The notes under the pieces were generated by a model. It saw only the letters and a program-made list of their open reading frames with translations, did not search any database and was not told the origin of the DNA. This document shows, piece after piece, positions 10,809 through 23,012 of a stretch of 64,000 nt of DNA (the first letter of the stretch is position 1; the number at the start of each line of letters is the position of its first letter). The position numbers and the translations under genes were made by a program. The stretch spans positions 186,001 through 250,000 of the forward strand of contig JALJCS010000055.1 of the NCBI GenBank assembly GCA_023055355.1. Reading direction: 5' to 3'. This DNA is from Agelaius tricolor (Eukaryota; Chordata; Aves; Passeriformes; Icteridae).

Positions 10809-11676
10809 TGTAGTGGTTTTAGTTTGTTAATTTAAGATTTTTCTAATATTGAGATTAAACTTTTGATGAAATTACAGTTATTTTAACATTTGTTTATTTT
10901 AGTATGGAGGGTTTTTTTATATTAATTGTAATTCTTTTAAAAAGTTTTTTGTGTTATAAAGAGTTTTTTCATTATAGTTTACAAGAGAATTTTAGTTTTA
11001 AGAGTAAAGTATTTTTCTTCTTTTTTAATTGGGTTTTAATTTCTCCTTTACTGACTTTGATGATTTTATATATTTTTTTATATGCTGGTTGTTTGTTTTT
11101 TTCTTTTACTCAATGGAGCAATGAAGTATTGAAAGGATTAACACCTAAACTGCCAGTAACTTGTGGTGGAAGTTGTGGTTAGGTTGTGTTAGGATTGGTT
11201 TTATAGTTGGTTTTGGGTTTTTTGTGTGTTTAATTTTAGTTGTAGGGTTATTTTGTACGGGTTGTAGGGATTTTTGGTTTTAGTTGTGTTGGGGGGAGGG
11301 GACTTGATGGTGAGATTTTAATAGCTGTGGCTGGCTTTGTTCTGGTTGGGGTTTTGTAGCCTCTTTTGTTTTCCTGTTTGGGAGTTGTTGGGGTTTGGTT
11401 TGGTCAGAATGGGGCCGATGGCGGGGGGCAGCCTGGGGAGGGGGGCAGGGGCTCAGCCCATGGCAGGGTTGCTTGGTTTGGTTTGGTTGAGATAGGGGCT
11501 GGGGCCTGCTACCTCTTTGTTGACTGGAAAAGAAAGAGGAGGTTCCTGGGTATTTTTGTCTTTTACATATGTGGTTAACAGAGGCATGTTCAGTATCTCA
11601 GTGGTTTAACAGATTGTCAGTTATACAAAAAGTTTTGTATTACTTTTTAAAATTCTTCTCATGTCCAATTACAACA
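10809..11676. mobile_element. LTR-like insertion present only in arm A (868 bp)
   Basis: It begins TGTAGTGG and ends TTACAACA, so it has TG...CA ends. It is flanked by GACAT (10804-10808) and GATAT (11677-11681), a 5-bp target duplication with one change. Arm B runs straight through the equivalent site (about 21640-21660), an empty allele. The plus strand is strikingly T/G-rich and C-poor from 10.8 to 11.4 kb. The orientation is uncertain; AAATAAAC on the minus strand would suit a minus-strand LTR. It has no coding content. Confidence 0.7.
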
Positions 11677-12220
11677 GATATTCAATCAACAAAACAACAC
11701 TTCTCAAAGTATTGACTTGGCCCATTCAACTTCACAAACTCTAAGCCTGTTCAATTTCATGTTAATAAGAATTTACAGGAGCACAGAAACAGAAGACACA
11801 GAAAGAGAGAAAGACAAAAAAGATGCAGAGAGGCACACGCAGCTACCAACTCCTGCATTCCAGCACTGTTCAGATGGAAATTCCAAGAGGATGCAGGGTC
11901 AAGATGTGTGCTTGCCTTGTGGTCAGCCTTCAATACCCTTGGTCTTGCTGGGCCCTTCCCCCAGGTGGGGCTTGGGCTCATTTGGTCCCTCAGGAGCTGG
12001 GCTGGGGGCTGCAGAGGTGGCTGTGGAGCATTGCCTGTGCTGTGCCAGGGACTGGCAGCCACTGCTGGGCTGGGATAGAGGCTCTGGGGGGATTGGGGTT
12101 CCAGGGCAGGGCAGGGCTGGGGTTCCAGGGCAGGGCAAGGCTGGGCCTGCCCCTTCCTCCCCCACATATGAAATGTTTCCAGCCAACAATCTCCTCCAAT
12201 TTGTCACAACAAGCAATATT
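11677..12220. repeat. arm A segment shared with 21110-21640, no gene
   Basis: This matches arm B closely in reverse complement. It includes a short direct repeat GGGTTCCAGGGCAGGGCAGG at 12088-12135 that is also kept in arm B (21175-21230). No gene was recognised. Confidence 0.65.
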
Positions 12221-13030
12221 GGAGGTGGAACCCAAATTCTAGCCATGGGCACCTGGACTAGAAGGACAGTTCCTTTCCATAGGAAGGAAAGCACAGAGCC
12301 CCAGTGTTTGGAGAGCCTCACTAGGCCAAGGACAGCCAGACTCGTCAGGAATAGAAGATTTTGTCTGGGACCAGACTTCATATATAGGGAATATGAGAGG
12401 TGGAACCCCAATCTCAGCCATGGGCACCTGGAGAAGCAGGACATTTCTTTTCCATAGGAAGGAAATCACAGAGCCTTCCCAAGTGTTTTTGAGATAGATG
12501 CAAAGTTACCCTTGTAAAACCACGGCAAGACAGACTTGTCCTGGGAATATTCCTGTTGGAACAATCACTGGATATAAGGTGTTGTTGTTTTATTTCTGGA
12601 GTCCCATACTGTTGTTATCAAATTTCTAAAGTCCCATACCTCCTTGGTGTGTTCTTATGGCTGCAGATCTTCACAGCACAGACTCCTTCTTCTTCTGCAT
12701 CTTGCTCTTTCTCACTTCAGGGCTCCTCCAAGGCTCTCCCTGACTGGCTAACCCACACCCTTTTATCCCAGTTATCTTCATTAGCCACAGCTGCAGCCCA
12801 ATTAAGGACATCGCAGCTGCAGCCCATCAAGGACAACCAGGACCTCCCGGGGCAAAGCCTATATACAGATATTCAAATACAATACATTTCCTCTACTATA
12901 ATAAGGAAATTTGGAGATGGAATCCCAGTTCTGGCCACAGGTGCCTGGAGGAGGAGGAGAGTTCTTTTCCATAGGAAGAAAAGCACAGAGCCCCAGTGCT
13001 TCAGCAGCAGATGAGAAGAGACCCTCAACA
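12221..13030 (+). repeat. about 180-bp repeat units, arm A
   Basis: Units carry TTCCATAGGAAGGAAAGCAC, at about 12276, 12452 and 12968, preceded by a GGTGGAACCCCAATCTC-type stretch. A 12490-12890 segment between them is unlike the unit. Equivalent units lie at 20600-21110 in arm B (minus) and at 13790-14480. Confidence 0.65.
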
Positions 13031-13094
13031 TGCGAGGGTTAGCTGGACCAGTCAGGCAGCCCCTGGGAGGCGTAACCAGCCAGATCTGTTCTGT

Positions 13095-13760
13095 GTTCCC
13101 TTGGTTTTGTAGGGCCCTACAATGCCACAATGGTGCCTTGGATCCATGGGGCCCTGCCGTGCCATAATGGTGGCTTGATCCCATGGCGTCCAGCAGTGTC
13201 ACGATGGACCCTTGTTTCCATGGGGTCCAGCAGTGTCACAATGGCCCCTGGGGTCCAGAAGGCCCCACAGTGTCACAATGGTCCCAATGACTCCATGAGG
13301 CCTGCAATGTCACAATGGACCTTTGGACCCTGGGGGTTTGCAGTGTCACAATGGTCTCCTTTGGCTCCACAGTGTCACAACGGTCCACTGATGGCAGGAG
13401 GCCCCTCTGTGTCACCCTGGAGCTTTGGTTCCATGCAGCCCTGCAGTGTCACAAAGGCCTCTTGGTTTCAGGAGGCCCCACAGTATCACAATGGTCCTCT
13501 TGGTTCTGTGGGGACCCCCAGGGTCACCATGGTCTCACTGGTTCCATGAGGCCTCACAGTGTCACAATGGTCTCCGTGATTCCATGAGTCCCCTTAGTGT
13601 CACATTGGTCTCCTTGGTTCCATGAGGCTGTGACGTGTCTTAATTGTGTCTCCATGATTCCATGAGGCCTTGCAAAGTCACAATGGACCTTTGGCTCCAT
13701 GGGGTCTCGCAGTTTCACAATGGACCCTTGGTCCCATGACACCTCAAAATGCCTGTCCTT
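13095..13760 (+). repeat. about 40-bp minisatellite, arm A inner block
   Basis: Same unit as at 5973-6730, about 16 copies, plus orientation. It corresponds to 19930-20570 in arm B. Confidence 0.85.
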
Positions 13761-13789
13761 GCAGCTTTAGTCTGAAAGCAACCCTTGGA

Positions 13790-14480
13790 TATATGGGGAG
13801 TATTAGGGGTGGAATTCCATTTCAGCCATGGGTTCCTGGAAGGAAGGTTGGATCCCAGTGTTCCAAAGGCTGATTAGAGGCAGCCCCAAGGAGGCCAAGG
13901 CAGCCAGATCTGTTGTCAGGGAAGAATCCTTGGAGAGACAGAATTTGGGAGGCCAAACCCCACGTTTGTGTATTGGGCTCTGGACAAGAAGGACAGTTCT
14001 TTTCCATAGGAAGGAAAGTGCAGAACCCCAGTTCTTCAAAGGAAGATGAGAGCTGGCCCTTAGGAAGCCGAGGGAACCTAGATAGTCCTGGAAGCTTTTG
14101 TCTGGAGCTGTCCTTGGATTTAAGGAATTCTGGAGGCAAATTCTCAGTTTTGGCCATGGATGCCTGGACTTGAAAGATGTTTTTTTCCATGAGAAGAAAA
14201 GCACAGGCCCCCAGTGTTTTGAAGGCAGATGAGAGGTGGCTCCCAAGAGGCTAAGGCCAGCCAGAGCTGTCTGTCCTTCCAGGTGACCAATGGGAATAAT
14301 CCTTGGATATAATCAAATTTGGAGGAAGAATCCCAATTTCAGCCATGAACCCCTGGAGAAGGACAGTTCGTTCCCCCAGGAAGGAAAGCACACAACTCCA
14401 GGGCTTCAGTGGCTGATGAGAAGTGATCCTCAACATGCCAAGGTCAGCTGGACCAGTCAGGCAGCCCCCAGGAGACCCAG
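13790..14480 (+). repeat. about 180-bp repeat units, centre
   Basis: Four degenerate units marked by TTCCATAGGAAGGAAAG-like cores near 14005, 14188 and 14377. They alternate with the 40-bp minisatellite and form a two-level tandem structure. Confidence 0.6.
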
Positions 14481-14499
14481 CCAGCCAGACCTGTTCCAT

Positions 14500-16965
14500 G
14501 CTCTTGGATTCTTGGGGCCCTGCAGCATCACAGTGGCCCCTTGGTTCCATGAGGCGCTGTAGGATCACAACAGATCTTTGTTTCCATGAGGCCCAGTGAT
14601 ATAACAATGGTCTCCTTGGCTCCACAGTGGCACAATGGCCCCTTGCTTCCATGAGGCCTTGCAGTGTCAAAATGGTTTCCTTGTTCCCATGGGACTGTGC
14701 AACGCCACAATGGGCCCATTGGTTCCATGAGGTCGTAGTCTTAAAATGGCTCCTTGCTTCCACGGGTTCCTGAGGATCACAATGGCCCCTTGCTTCCACC
14801 AGACCTGGATGTGTTACACTGGCCCCTTGCTTTGATGGGGACCTGCACTGTCACAGTGGCCCCTTGTTTCCATGAGACCGTACAGTGTCACAGTGGTTGC
14901 CTTGGTTCTATGAGGCCCTGCAGTGTCACAATGGCCCCTTGGTTCCATGGGGACTCAGAGTGCCAGAATGGTCTCATTGGTTCCATGGCCCCTCAGTGTC
15001 ACAATGGTCTCTTTTGGTTCCGCAGTATCACAATGGCACCTTGGTTCCATGAAGCCCTGAAGTACAGAATGGCCCCTTGGTTCCATTGGGCTCCTCACTG
15101 CCACACGAGTTCTCAGTTCCACGGAGCCCTGCAGTGACACAGTGCTCTCCTTGGTTCCATGGTGCCACTCAGGGTCACAAGGGCCCCTCAGTTCTACAAG
15201 GCCCCATAGTGTCACAACAGCCCCTTGCTCCCATGAGGCTGTGCCATGTCACAATGGTCTCATTTGTTCCACGAGGCCCTGCAGCTCCACAATGGCCCTT
15301 GAAGTGTCACAATAGTCTCAGCAGGTTCCCCCACTTATTCACAATGGCCTCCTTGGTTCCATGATGCCCCATATTGTAACAATGGTACCCTTGGTTCCAC
15401 AGTTAGAATGGCCCCATGGTCTCATGGAGCCCCACAGCCCCTTATAGAGCCTCACGTCCCCTTGTGGAGCCCCACAGGGTCACTGTGATCCTCTTGATTC
15501 CATGAGGCCCTGCTGTGCTACAATGGCTCCTTGGTTCTATGAGGCCCTGTGGTGTCACAATGGCCCCTTGGTTCCAGTGGGTCCCAAAGTGTCATATCAG
15601 TCTCCTTGGTTCTATGAGGCCCCACAAGGTCACAATGGACTTTTTGTTCCATGAGCTTTTGTACTGCCAAAACCAGATAACAACAGTCTCCTTGGTTCCA
15701 TGGTGTCACACTGGACCTTGGTTCCATGGGCACTCACAGTGTCAGAAGGGGCTCCTTGGTTCCATGACGCCCTGCAGAGCCCCTTGATTCAACGAGGCCT
15801 CAAAGTGTCATCATGGCCTCCAGGATTCCATAAGGCCCCGCAGTGTCATAATGGACCTTTGGTTCCATGTGTTCCAGCACTGTTCCACGAATCCTTAGTT
15901 CCATGGAGCCCTGTAGTGTCACAATGGACTCCTTGGTGCCACACAGTGTGACAACTGCCCCTTGCCCTGCCAACACTCCACAGTGTCACAATGATTCCTT
16001 GCTTCCAAGAGGCCTTGTAGTGTCACAATGGCCCCTTGTTTCAATGAGGCCTTTGGTGTCACCATGGTCTCCACGATTCCATAAGGCCTCGCAGGGTCAC
16101 AACAGACCATTGCTTTAATGGAGCCTCACAGTGTCATTGTGGTCCCCTTGGCTCCACAAGGCCCTGCTGTGTCACAATGGACCTTTGGTTCCATGATGCC
16201 CCAGAGTGTCACAATGGTATCCTTGGTTCTTTGGACCCTTCATCCCATGGAGACCCCCAGGGTTCACTGTAGTCCCCTTGATTCCTTGAGGCCGTGCCAT
16301 TCTATAATGATCCTTTGGTTCCTGTGGGTCCCAAAGTGTCAGAACAGTCTCCATTGTTCCATTAGGCCCCACAAAGTCACTGTCGTCCCCTTGGTTCCAC
16401 TGGCCCCACAGTGTAACAATGAACTCTCGGTTCCATGAGGTTCCTCATTCACAATGGTCTCCTTGGATCCACAGTGTCACAGTGGCCCCTTGGCTCCATG
16501 TGGCCACACTGTGTCACAATGGCTCATGGTTCCATGAGGCCACAGAGTTTAATAACAGACCCTTGGTTCCACGAGGCCTTGCTGTGTCACAATGGACTTC
16601 TGGTTCCATGAGTTTTCACACTGCCCACAGCATCTCCTTGATTCTGCAGGGTCACCATGGTCCCTTTGTTCCATGAGGTTCCATAGCAGAACATGGTCAC
16701 CTTGGTTCCGTGAGGTTCTGCAGTGTCACAATGGACCCATGGTTCCACCAGGCCTTGCTATGTCAGAATGGCTCCATGGTTCCCAGAGGTTTTTCAGTGT
16801 CACAATGGTCTCCTTGGATCTGCAGTTTCACAATGGACCATTGGTTCAATGTGGCCCCAATGTGCCAAAATGGATTTTGGTTCCATGGGGTTCCATGGTG
16901 TCACAATGGACCCTTTGTTCCATGAGTTTGCTCAGTGTCACAGCTGAATCCTTGGTTCTGTGAGG
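14500..16965 (+). repeat. about 40-bp minisatellite, central block (2.5 kb)
   Basis: The largest array of the CCTTGGTTCCATGAGG...GTGTCACAATGG unit, roughly 60 copies. Neighbouring units differ at many positions, so it is an old array rather than a fresh expansion. No CRISPR-like spacer organisation is present. Confidence 0.85.
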
Positions 16966-17840
16966 TCTCGCCACAATCAAAGCCAAAATATCAGAATAGG
17001 ACTCATTAACACTAAATTGCTGTTTAAGAGGGTATCATTTATTCAGGTCTGAGGTCTAGTTAGAGATAACTCCTAACCCTATGTGGACATGTAATTCTAC
17101 CAGCGTCATTAAATGTGTATCACAATTTACCCATTACCATAAAATCCACCCCAAGTTCCCAGTTTCAGTCCTTCTTTTTTCTGCCATTACATTCTTGAGC
17201 CAGATGTCTTCTTGTCTTCCAACCATCCTTGCTGGGAAAGCAGCCCCTGCATGGCTTGTTCCTGTGCTGAAAGTTCACAGGCACAGTAAAAATTTAATTA
17301 ACCCTTCTGGTATCAAGGCTAAGGCTTTGTGTGGGCAGGCAGAGGCAGGCAGGAGGCAGAGCTGTCAGCAAAGGAAGGGCCCAGCCAGGTGGGGCAGCCG
17401 GGGAATGCTGACAGCCTGCAGGGACAGAGGCGCAGGGCAGGGACACCGTAGGACAGCCTGGGCTGCACAGGGCACAGGGATGGGCAGCAGCTGCAAGACA
17501 GCCCTGCCAGAGCCAGCTTGGGCAGCACTTTGGCCATGGCAGACACAAAGAGCACCAAAGCCCCAGAGGGTCATTAGAGTCCTTGTGCTGTGTCTGTGCT
17601 GCTGAGCTGGGCCGGGCTGCTTGCCCAGAGGCAGCTCCTGGCAAGGGCAGCAGAGCTGCAGAGAGACAGGTCTGGCCAGGAGCAGCTCCTGTGCACAGCC
17701 CAGCAGGGCTGGGGCACTGCCAGGGCCCCTCAGGGACACCAGCAGGGCACAGACAGAGCTCACAGGGGCTCAGCACTGGCAGGGGCTGTGGCATGTCCCA
17801 GAGGGGGCTGTGTCCCAGCAGCTCCTTTGTGGCTGTGTCA
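16966..17840. other. unassigned, partly LTR-like
   Basis: 16980-17330 contains a TTTATTCAGG stretch (AATAAA on the minus strand) and may be a minus-strand LTR, but no ends were found. 17340-17800 is GC-rich; part of it (17570-17730) matches the reverse complement of 27080-27250. No gene is supported. Confidence 0.4.
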
Positions 17841-18490
17841 TGGAGGCACAGAGCAGCTGTGATGTCAGCAAGGGGCTGTGTGACAGCACAGAGTGGGCTG
17901 TGTGAGGTCACAGATTGGGCTATGACATCACAGAGTTTGTTGTGTGAGGTCATTGAGAAGCTACAGCATCATAGCGGGGATTCTGTGACATCACAGAACA
18001 GGCTCTGACGTCATGGCATGGCTATATGACATCATAGAGCGGGATGTGAGGTCAAAGTGTGTGCTGTGACATTACAGAGTGGCAGTATGACATCACAGAG
18101 AGGGTTTTGTGGCATCAGAGAGTGGTTGTGACATCACACAGCTATCTGTGACATCATAGAGTAGGGTGTGAAGCCATGGAGCAGATTCTGCCATCATAAA
18201 AGGTGGCTCTGTAACATCAGAGATTGGCTTGTGACATCACTCGCTGGCTGTGTAACATCATAGAGCTGGCTGTGACATCACAGAACCCACAGTGACATGA
18301 TATGGTGACTTTGTGACATCACAGTGTCTTCTGAGACATCACAGTGCAGCTGCATGACATTCCAGGGTGACTTCCGAGGGTTGGCGCTGTGACATCACAA
18401 GGGTGCTGTGTGACATCCTAAAGTGGGCTGTGACATCACTGGTGGCTGTGTGACATCACAGGGGCTGTGTGAGGTCACTGGGGAGGTCAC
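17841..18490 (+). repeat. TGACATCA-rich short tandem repeat, copy 2
   Basis: Many units with GTGACATCACAGAG or close variants, spaced about 20-35 bp. One unit has the exact cAMP-response-element palindrome TGACGTCA at 18006-18013. It is followed at 18525-18660 by a segment also found after copy 1, so the two were duplicated together in the same orientation. Confidence 0.75.
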
Positions 18491-19929
18491 TCTGCCCCTG
18501 CCCCCCTCACAGTTCCCCCCAGAGCAGTCCAACCCTGTTCGTGCACAGTGGGGTCCCCTGTCCCCCCAGGTCCCCCCACCCCTGGCGCCACAGCCTCTCC
18601 CAGAGGATGTTCCACGAGATCGACCCCAGAGCCTGACATGGGGACGGGGGGCCGGGGCCCTGGGGGTGGCACAGGGGGACAGGGACTCCCCGGCAGCGTC
18701 CCCGTGTCCCCCAGGGCCAGAGCCTGGGCCAGGGCTCCTTCACCCTGGTATGAACAAGGCCTTGAGAGCGCTGAAAAAATCCCCAGCAAGGGATCAGCAA
18801 AAACCAGATTTAATATTAAGGGATAGCAGCACAAACTTCCTTGGCAGGAGTCACTCTGCTCCTGACTGGACACTTCAGGCACACCAAGGAAACAAGCAAT
18901 AACAAAAACAAACAGAATCCAGGCAAACAAACAGAAATGAACCGAGAACTGTCCCTGCGTGTGTGTGTGACACAAGGACAGTGATGGCAAGGATAAAAGG
19001 AATAAAGAGATAAAAGCTTAACAGAGCTCAAACTTAACAGGCCTTAACTTACACCTTAACCTTAACTGATACTTTCAACTTCACAATTAAGCAAAAGAAC
19101 AGCACTTAACAGTACTTAACCTAACTTATAGCCTATGACTTAATGATTTAAGAGAGGAATAACACATAACAATATTTAACTTAGCTTATAACTTATATTA
19201 AACATAACAGCTTAGCAAAAGAACAACTCTTAGCAGAAGTGAACTTTGCTTAGACCACATAACCCAACCTCACTTCCAGGCCTGACTGTCTCAGCTGTCC
19301 AAGGCTCTCAAACCCCTCAGAGAGCAGCATTTCTGCCACATTTCCCCAGCACAGGAACTCCTGTGTGCACAGAGACACAAAGTGTCAGTGCAAGGCACCT
19401 GGGAGAAATTCCCCTGAGGGCAGGAAATGCTCCCTGTGGATCCTTTGGCATCTCCCCAGCAGGTGAAGGGCTGAGCCTGGAGGAGTGGGGGGATCGGCCC
19501 AGGCTCCGTCGTTGTTGGGGATCCCTGAGTGCAGCAAACGGGAGAGTTCCCGGCTGGGAGAGGCCCCACTCAGAGGGAGTCGCTGGCCCAGGAGAGCTCC
19601 AAGGGCTCCTTTTGGAGCGCTGTTTGTAGGGCCCCAAGAGAGGGGCTTCAGTCCCAGCAATGGTTCATCCTGGCCGCACTTGGCACCAACAGCTTTCTTT
19701 GGCAGGGTGAGAACAGGGATGTTGTGCCACTGAGGGAACAAAAGCAGTTCCCAGGGCTGCTCCTACAGAAAGCAGGAGCTGGTTGGGCAGCAGCAGTGCC
19801 TGGAGCAGACAGTGTTTGTGATGAGCTGCAGAGGAGCTGAGCCCAGGGGCTGTTGGCCAAGGCCGAGGCCCAAGGAGCATTTCTCAGCTGGCAGGGCAGC
19901 CTGAGAAGGGAAGGGGGGAATGCAGCAGC
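18491..19929. other. unpaired centre-right segment, no gene
   Basis: 18770-19010 is unassigned (a GT run lies at 18958-18969). 19015-19260 is a low-complexity tract of degenerate TTAACTTA-like units. 19260-19925 is GC-rich and includes AGGGTGAGAACAG-type sequence. No frame has a recognisable domain. Arm B begins at about 19925. Confidence 0.45.
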
Positions 19930-20570
19930 ACAGGGCCCATGGAACCAAGGGACCATTGTGACACTGTGGGGCCCTGTGAGACCAAGGGACCATTGTGACA
20001 CTGTGGGGCCTCATGGAATCATGGAGACCATTATGACACTTTGGGCTGTCATGGGACCAAGGAGGCATTGTGACACTGCAAGACTCAATGGAGCCAAAGG
20101 TCCATTGTGACATTTCAAGGCCTCATGGAACCATGGAGGGACCATTAGGACACTTCACAGCTTCGGGGAACCAAGGGGCCATTGTGACACTGTGGAGCTC
20201 CTTGGAACGAAGGAGATCATTGTGACATTGAAGGGACTCATGGAATCATGGAGACCCTTATGAGCCTTTGGGGCCTTGGGAAACCAAGAGGATGTTCACT
20301 GCAGGGCCACATGGAACCAGTGAATCCATTTTGAAACAATGCGGTCCCATGGAAGCAAGCAGAGCATTCTGACATTGTGTGGCACCATGGACCAAGGACC
20401 CATTGTGATACCATGGGGCCTCATGGAACCAGGGGCACCATAGTGACACTGGTGGGGGGTGCATGGGACAACTGTGATATTTTAGGGCTTCTGGAACCAA
20501 AGAGACCATTGTGACACTGCAGGGCTCAATGGAACCAGGAGAACACAACACAGGTGTGAATTGTTTGGCA
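19930..20570 (-). repeat. about 40-bp minisatellite, arm B inner block
   Basis: Reverse-complement units (CCATTGTGACACTG...CTCATGGAACCAAGG), about 15 copies. It is the mirror of 13095-13760. Confidence 0.85.
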
Positions 20571-20589
20571 TCCCAGAGGCCACCTGACT

Positions 20590-21640
20590 GGTCCAGCTGA
20601 TATTGACTTGTGGAGGGTCTCTTCTCATTGGCTATTGAACCACTGGGTCTCGGTACTTTCCTTCCTGTGGAAAAGAACCCTCTTTCTCCTCCAGGTGCTC
20701 ATGGCCAGAATTGGGATTTCACCTCCAAATTTCCTTATATCCAAGGATTATTTCAATAGGAATATTGCCAGGACAAGTCTGTATGGCAGCAGTTTCAGGA
20801 GGATCAGTTCTCATCTTTCCCCAAAACACTGGGGAAAGTGTACTTTCCTTCTGTACTTTCCTTCCTATGGTAAAGAACTTTCCTACTTCTCCAGGTGCCC
20901 ATGGCGGAGATTAGGATTTCACCTCCAAAATTCCCTATATCCAAAGACTGGTCCCAGACAAAATCTGCCATTCCTGAAAAGTCTGGCTGGCCTTGGTCTA
21001 GTGAGGTTCTCACCTGCCTTCCAAACACTAGGGCTCTGTGCTTTCCTGAAAAACTGTCCTTCTTGTCCAGGTTCCCATGGCCAAATTTGGGTTCCACCTC
21101 CAACATTGCCTGTTGTGACAATCTGGAGGAAATTTTTGGCTGGAAACATTTCATGTGTGGGGGAGGAAGGGGCAGGCCCAGCCTTGCCCTGCCCTGGAAC
21201 CCCAGCCCTGCCCTGCCCTTGAACCCCAATCCCCCCAGAGTCTCTATCCCAGCCCAGCAGTGGCTGCCAGTCCCTGGCACAGCACAGGCAATGCTCCACA
21301 GCCTCCTCTGCAGCCCCCAGCCCAGCTCCTGAGGGACCAAATGAGCCCAAGCCCCACCTGGGGGAAGGGCCCAGGGAGAAAATGGGTATTGAAGGCTGAC
21401 CACAAGGCAAGCACACATCTTGACCCTGCATCCTCTTGGAATTTCCATCTGAACAGTGCTGGAATCCAGGAGTTGGTAGCTCTGTGTGTGCTTCTCTGTA
21501 TCTTTTTATGTCTTTCTTTCTTTCTAATTCCATCTTTTTGGAAATTTTTATTAACTTATAATTGAACAGGCTTAGAGTTTGTGAAGTTGAATGAGCCAAA
21601 TTAATGCTTTGAGAAGTGTTTTGTGTTGATTGAATGTCAT
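20590..21640 (-). repeat. 180-bp repeat units and shared segment, arm B
   Basis: Mirror of 11677-13030. Cores of the 180-bp unit lie near 20660, 20860 and 21050. No gene was seen. Confidence 0.65.
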
Positions 21641-22424
21641 ATTAAACATTTTGCCAAAATTTTCCTGATTTTCGGAAGTTGCCAGTAAAGGCTGTTTTGT
21701 TGCTTTGTTCAGCTGAAAATCTCTTGTACTGGTATTTCTCCAGGATTTCCAACTCAGAGTACAGAAACAATTTTAATTGCTTTTAAATGTCTCCTCAAGA
21801 GAGTTTTTTAGTGGATGGGGGTCAGGGCTTGTGTGTCCTGCTTGGCCCAGCCCCAGGCAGGGCTTTCCCAGCCACATTCCACACTCCATTGCCCAGCTGG
21901 TGCCACTGGTGCCTCTGAATTGTGCTGCCCCAGCCCCAGGGACGCTCTCCTTGTCTGCCCATTCCCCCACGGTCTCTGGGCAGGGATGGCCTCAGTGGGG
22001 GCTGCTGACATCCTCAGCAACTTGGAGGCTGCTGCTGAATTTCCCTGCTCCAGAGGCTTGTTCAGCCTTCAGCTCTTCAGTGCAGGAATTCAGTGTCCCA
22101 GGGCTCATTAACAAGCCAAGCCTCTGGGAATAATTTGATTTTAATTTTCAATTCCTTTGTGGTTAATTTGACAGATTTCAGTAGTGTATTCAAACTGAAT
22201 ATATTCTATTTAAAAAAGACACCGAGAAAAGGACTTTTAGGTCCTATTTAGGTTTTCTTTTCCTGTTGATATATTAATATGTGCAATTTCCAGTTGGCAT
22301 TGAATCCAGATACCTCCTCGTGCAGTTTGAATAGATAGGAAAATTAAGATCCTTCATGGCTGACAATCAATCGGACTCTGTCCCCACCCCCTCCCCACCA
22401 TTTCCCTCATCCAACCCCTGTCAC
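21641..22424 (-). repeat. arm B copy of the 10.0-10.8 kb segment
   Basis: Mirror of 10010-10800. At about 21640-21660 the sequence is continuous where arm A carries the 868-bp insertion, so this is the empty site. Confidence 0.7.
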
Positions 22425-23012
22425 TCCTATGGATCAGGAATGGTGTGGCCAGCAGGAGCAGGGCAGTGATTCTTCTCCTGTGCTGGGCACTGGTTGGGCA
22501 GCACCTCGAGTGCTGTGTCCAGTTCTGGGCCCCCAATTTAGGAAGGACATGGAGGGGCTGGAGCGTGTCCAGAGAAGGGCAACAAGGCTGTTCAGGGGTC
22601 TGGAACACAAGTCCTGTGAGGAGCAGCTGAGGGAGCTGGGGTTGTTTATCCTGGAGAAGAGGAGGCTCGGGGGGGACCTCATCACTCTCTACAACTCCCT
22701 GACAGGAGGGTGCAGCCAGGTGGGGTTTGGACTCATTTCCCAGGCAACAGTGACAGGACAAGAGGACACAGCCTTCAGCTGCACCAGGGGATGTTTAGGC
22801 TGGACATTAGGAAATATTTTTAAAACAAAGGGTGATTGGGCATTGGAATGGGCTGCTCAGGGAGGTGGGTGAGTCCCCATCCCTGGAAGTGTTTAAGGAA
22901 AGACTGGATGTGGCACTCAGTGCCATGCCCTGGGTGACAAGGTGGTGTTGGGTCCCAGGTTGGACTTGATGCTCTCCAAGGTCTTTTCCAGCCTGGTTGA
23001 TTCTCTGATGAT
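22425..23012 (+). mobile_element. CR1 LINE 3' end, truncated
   Basis: It contains the typical CR1 3' region: GCACCTCGAGTGCTGTGTCC, a frameshifted ORF2 tail, CATCCCTGGAAGTGTTTAAG, and a 3' end that abuts the minisatellite at the same junction as in arm A. About 590 bp remain. Confidence 0.85.

Larger units (their letters stand above)
3420..13760 (+). repeat. arm A of a large inverted duplication
   Basis: In order it contains an OR14 receptor, a GC-rich module, a CR1 piece, the 40-bp minisatellite, a second CR1, a shared segment at 10.0-10.8 kb, a shared segment at 11.7-12.5 kb, the 180-bp repeat and minisatellite again. Arm B (26160-19925) has the same order in reverse complement with matching reading frames in many places. 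Arm A is about 4 kb longer, mainly because of extra CR1-containing DNA between 7.0 and 10.0 kb and an LTR at 10809-11676. Ends are approximate. Confidence 0.8.

Noticed and set aside
10790..11420. Mitochondrial DNA insertion (suggested by strand bias)
   Set aside because: Partial reading of the reverse strand gave no sustained match to a mitochondrial protein, and the TG...CA ends with target duplication fit an LTR better.
14500..16965. Long overlapping open frames in the minisatellite, and a possible CRISPR-like array
   Set aside because: The unit is about 40 bp and not a multiple of three, frames occur in all phases by lack of stops, and there are no unique spacers between identical repeats.
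18006..18013. A functional CREB promoter element for a nearby gene
   Set aside because: It is one unit of a degenerate repeat with no gene start nearby. It is kept only as a finding about the repeat.
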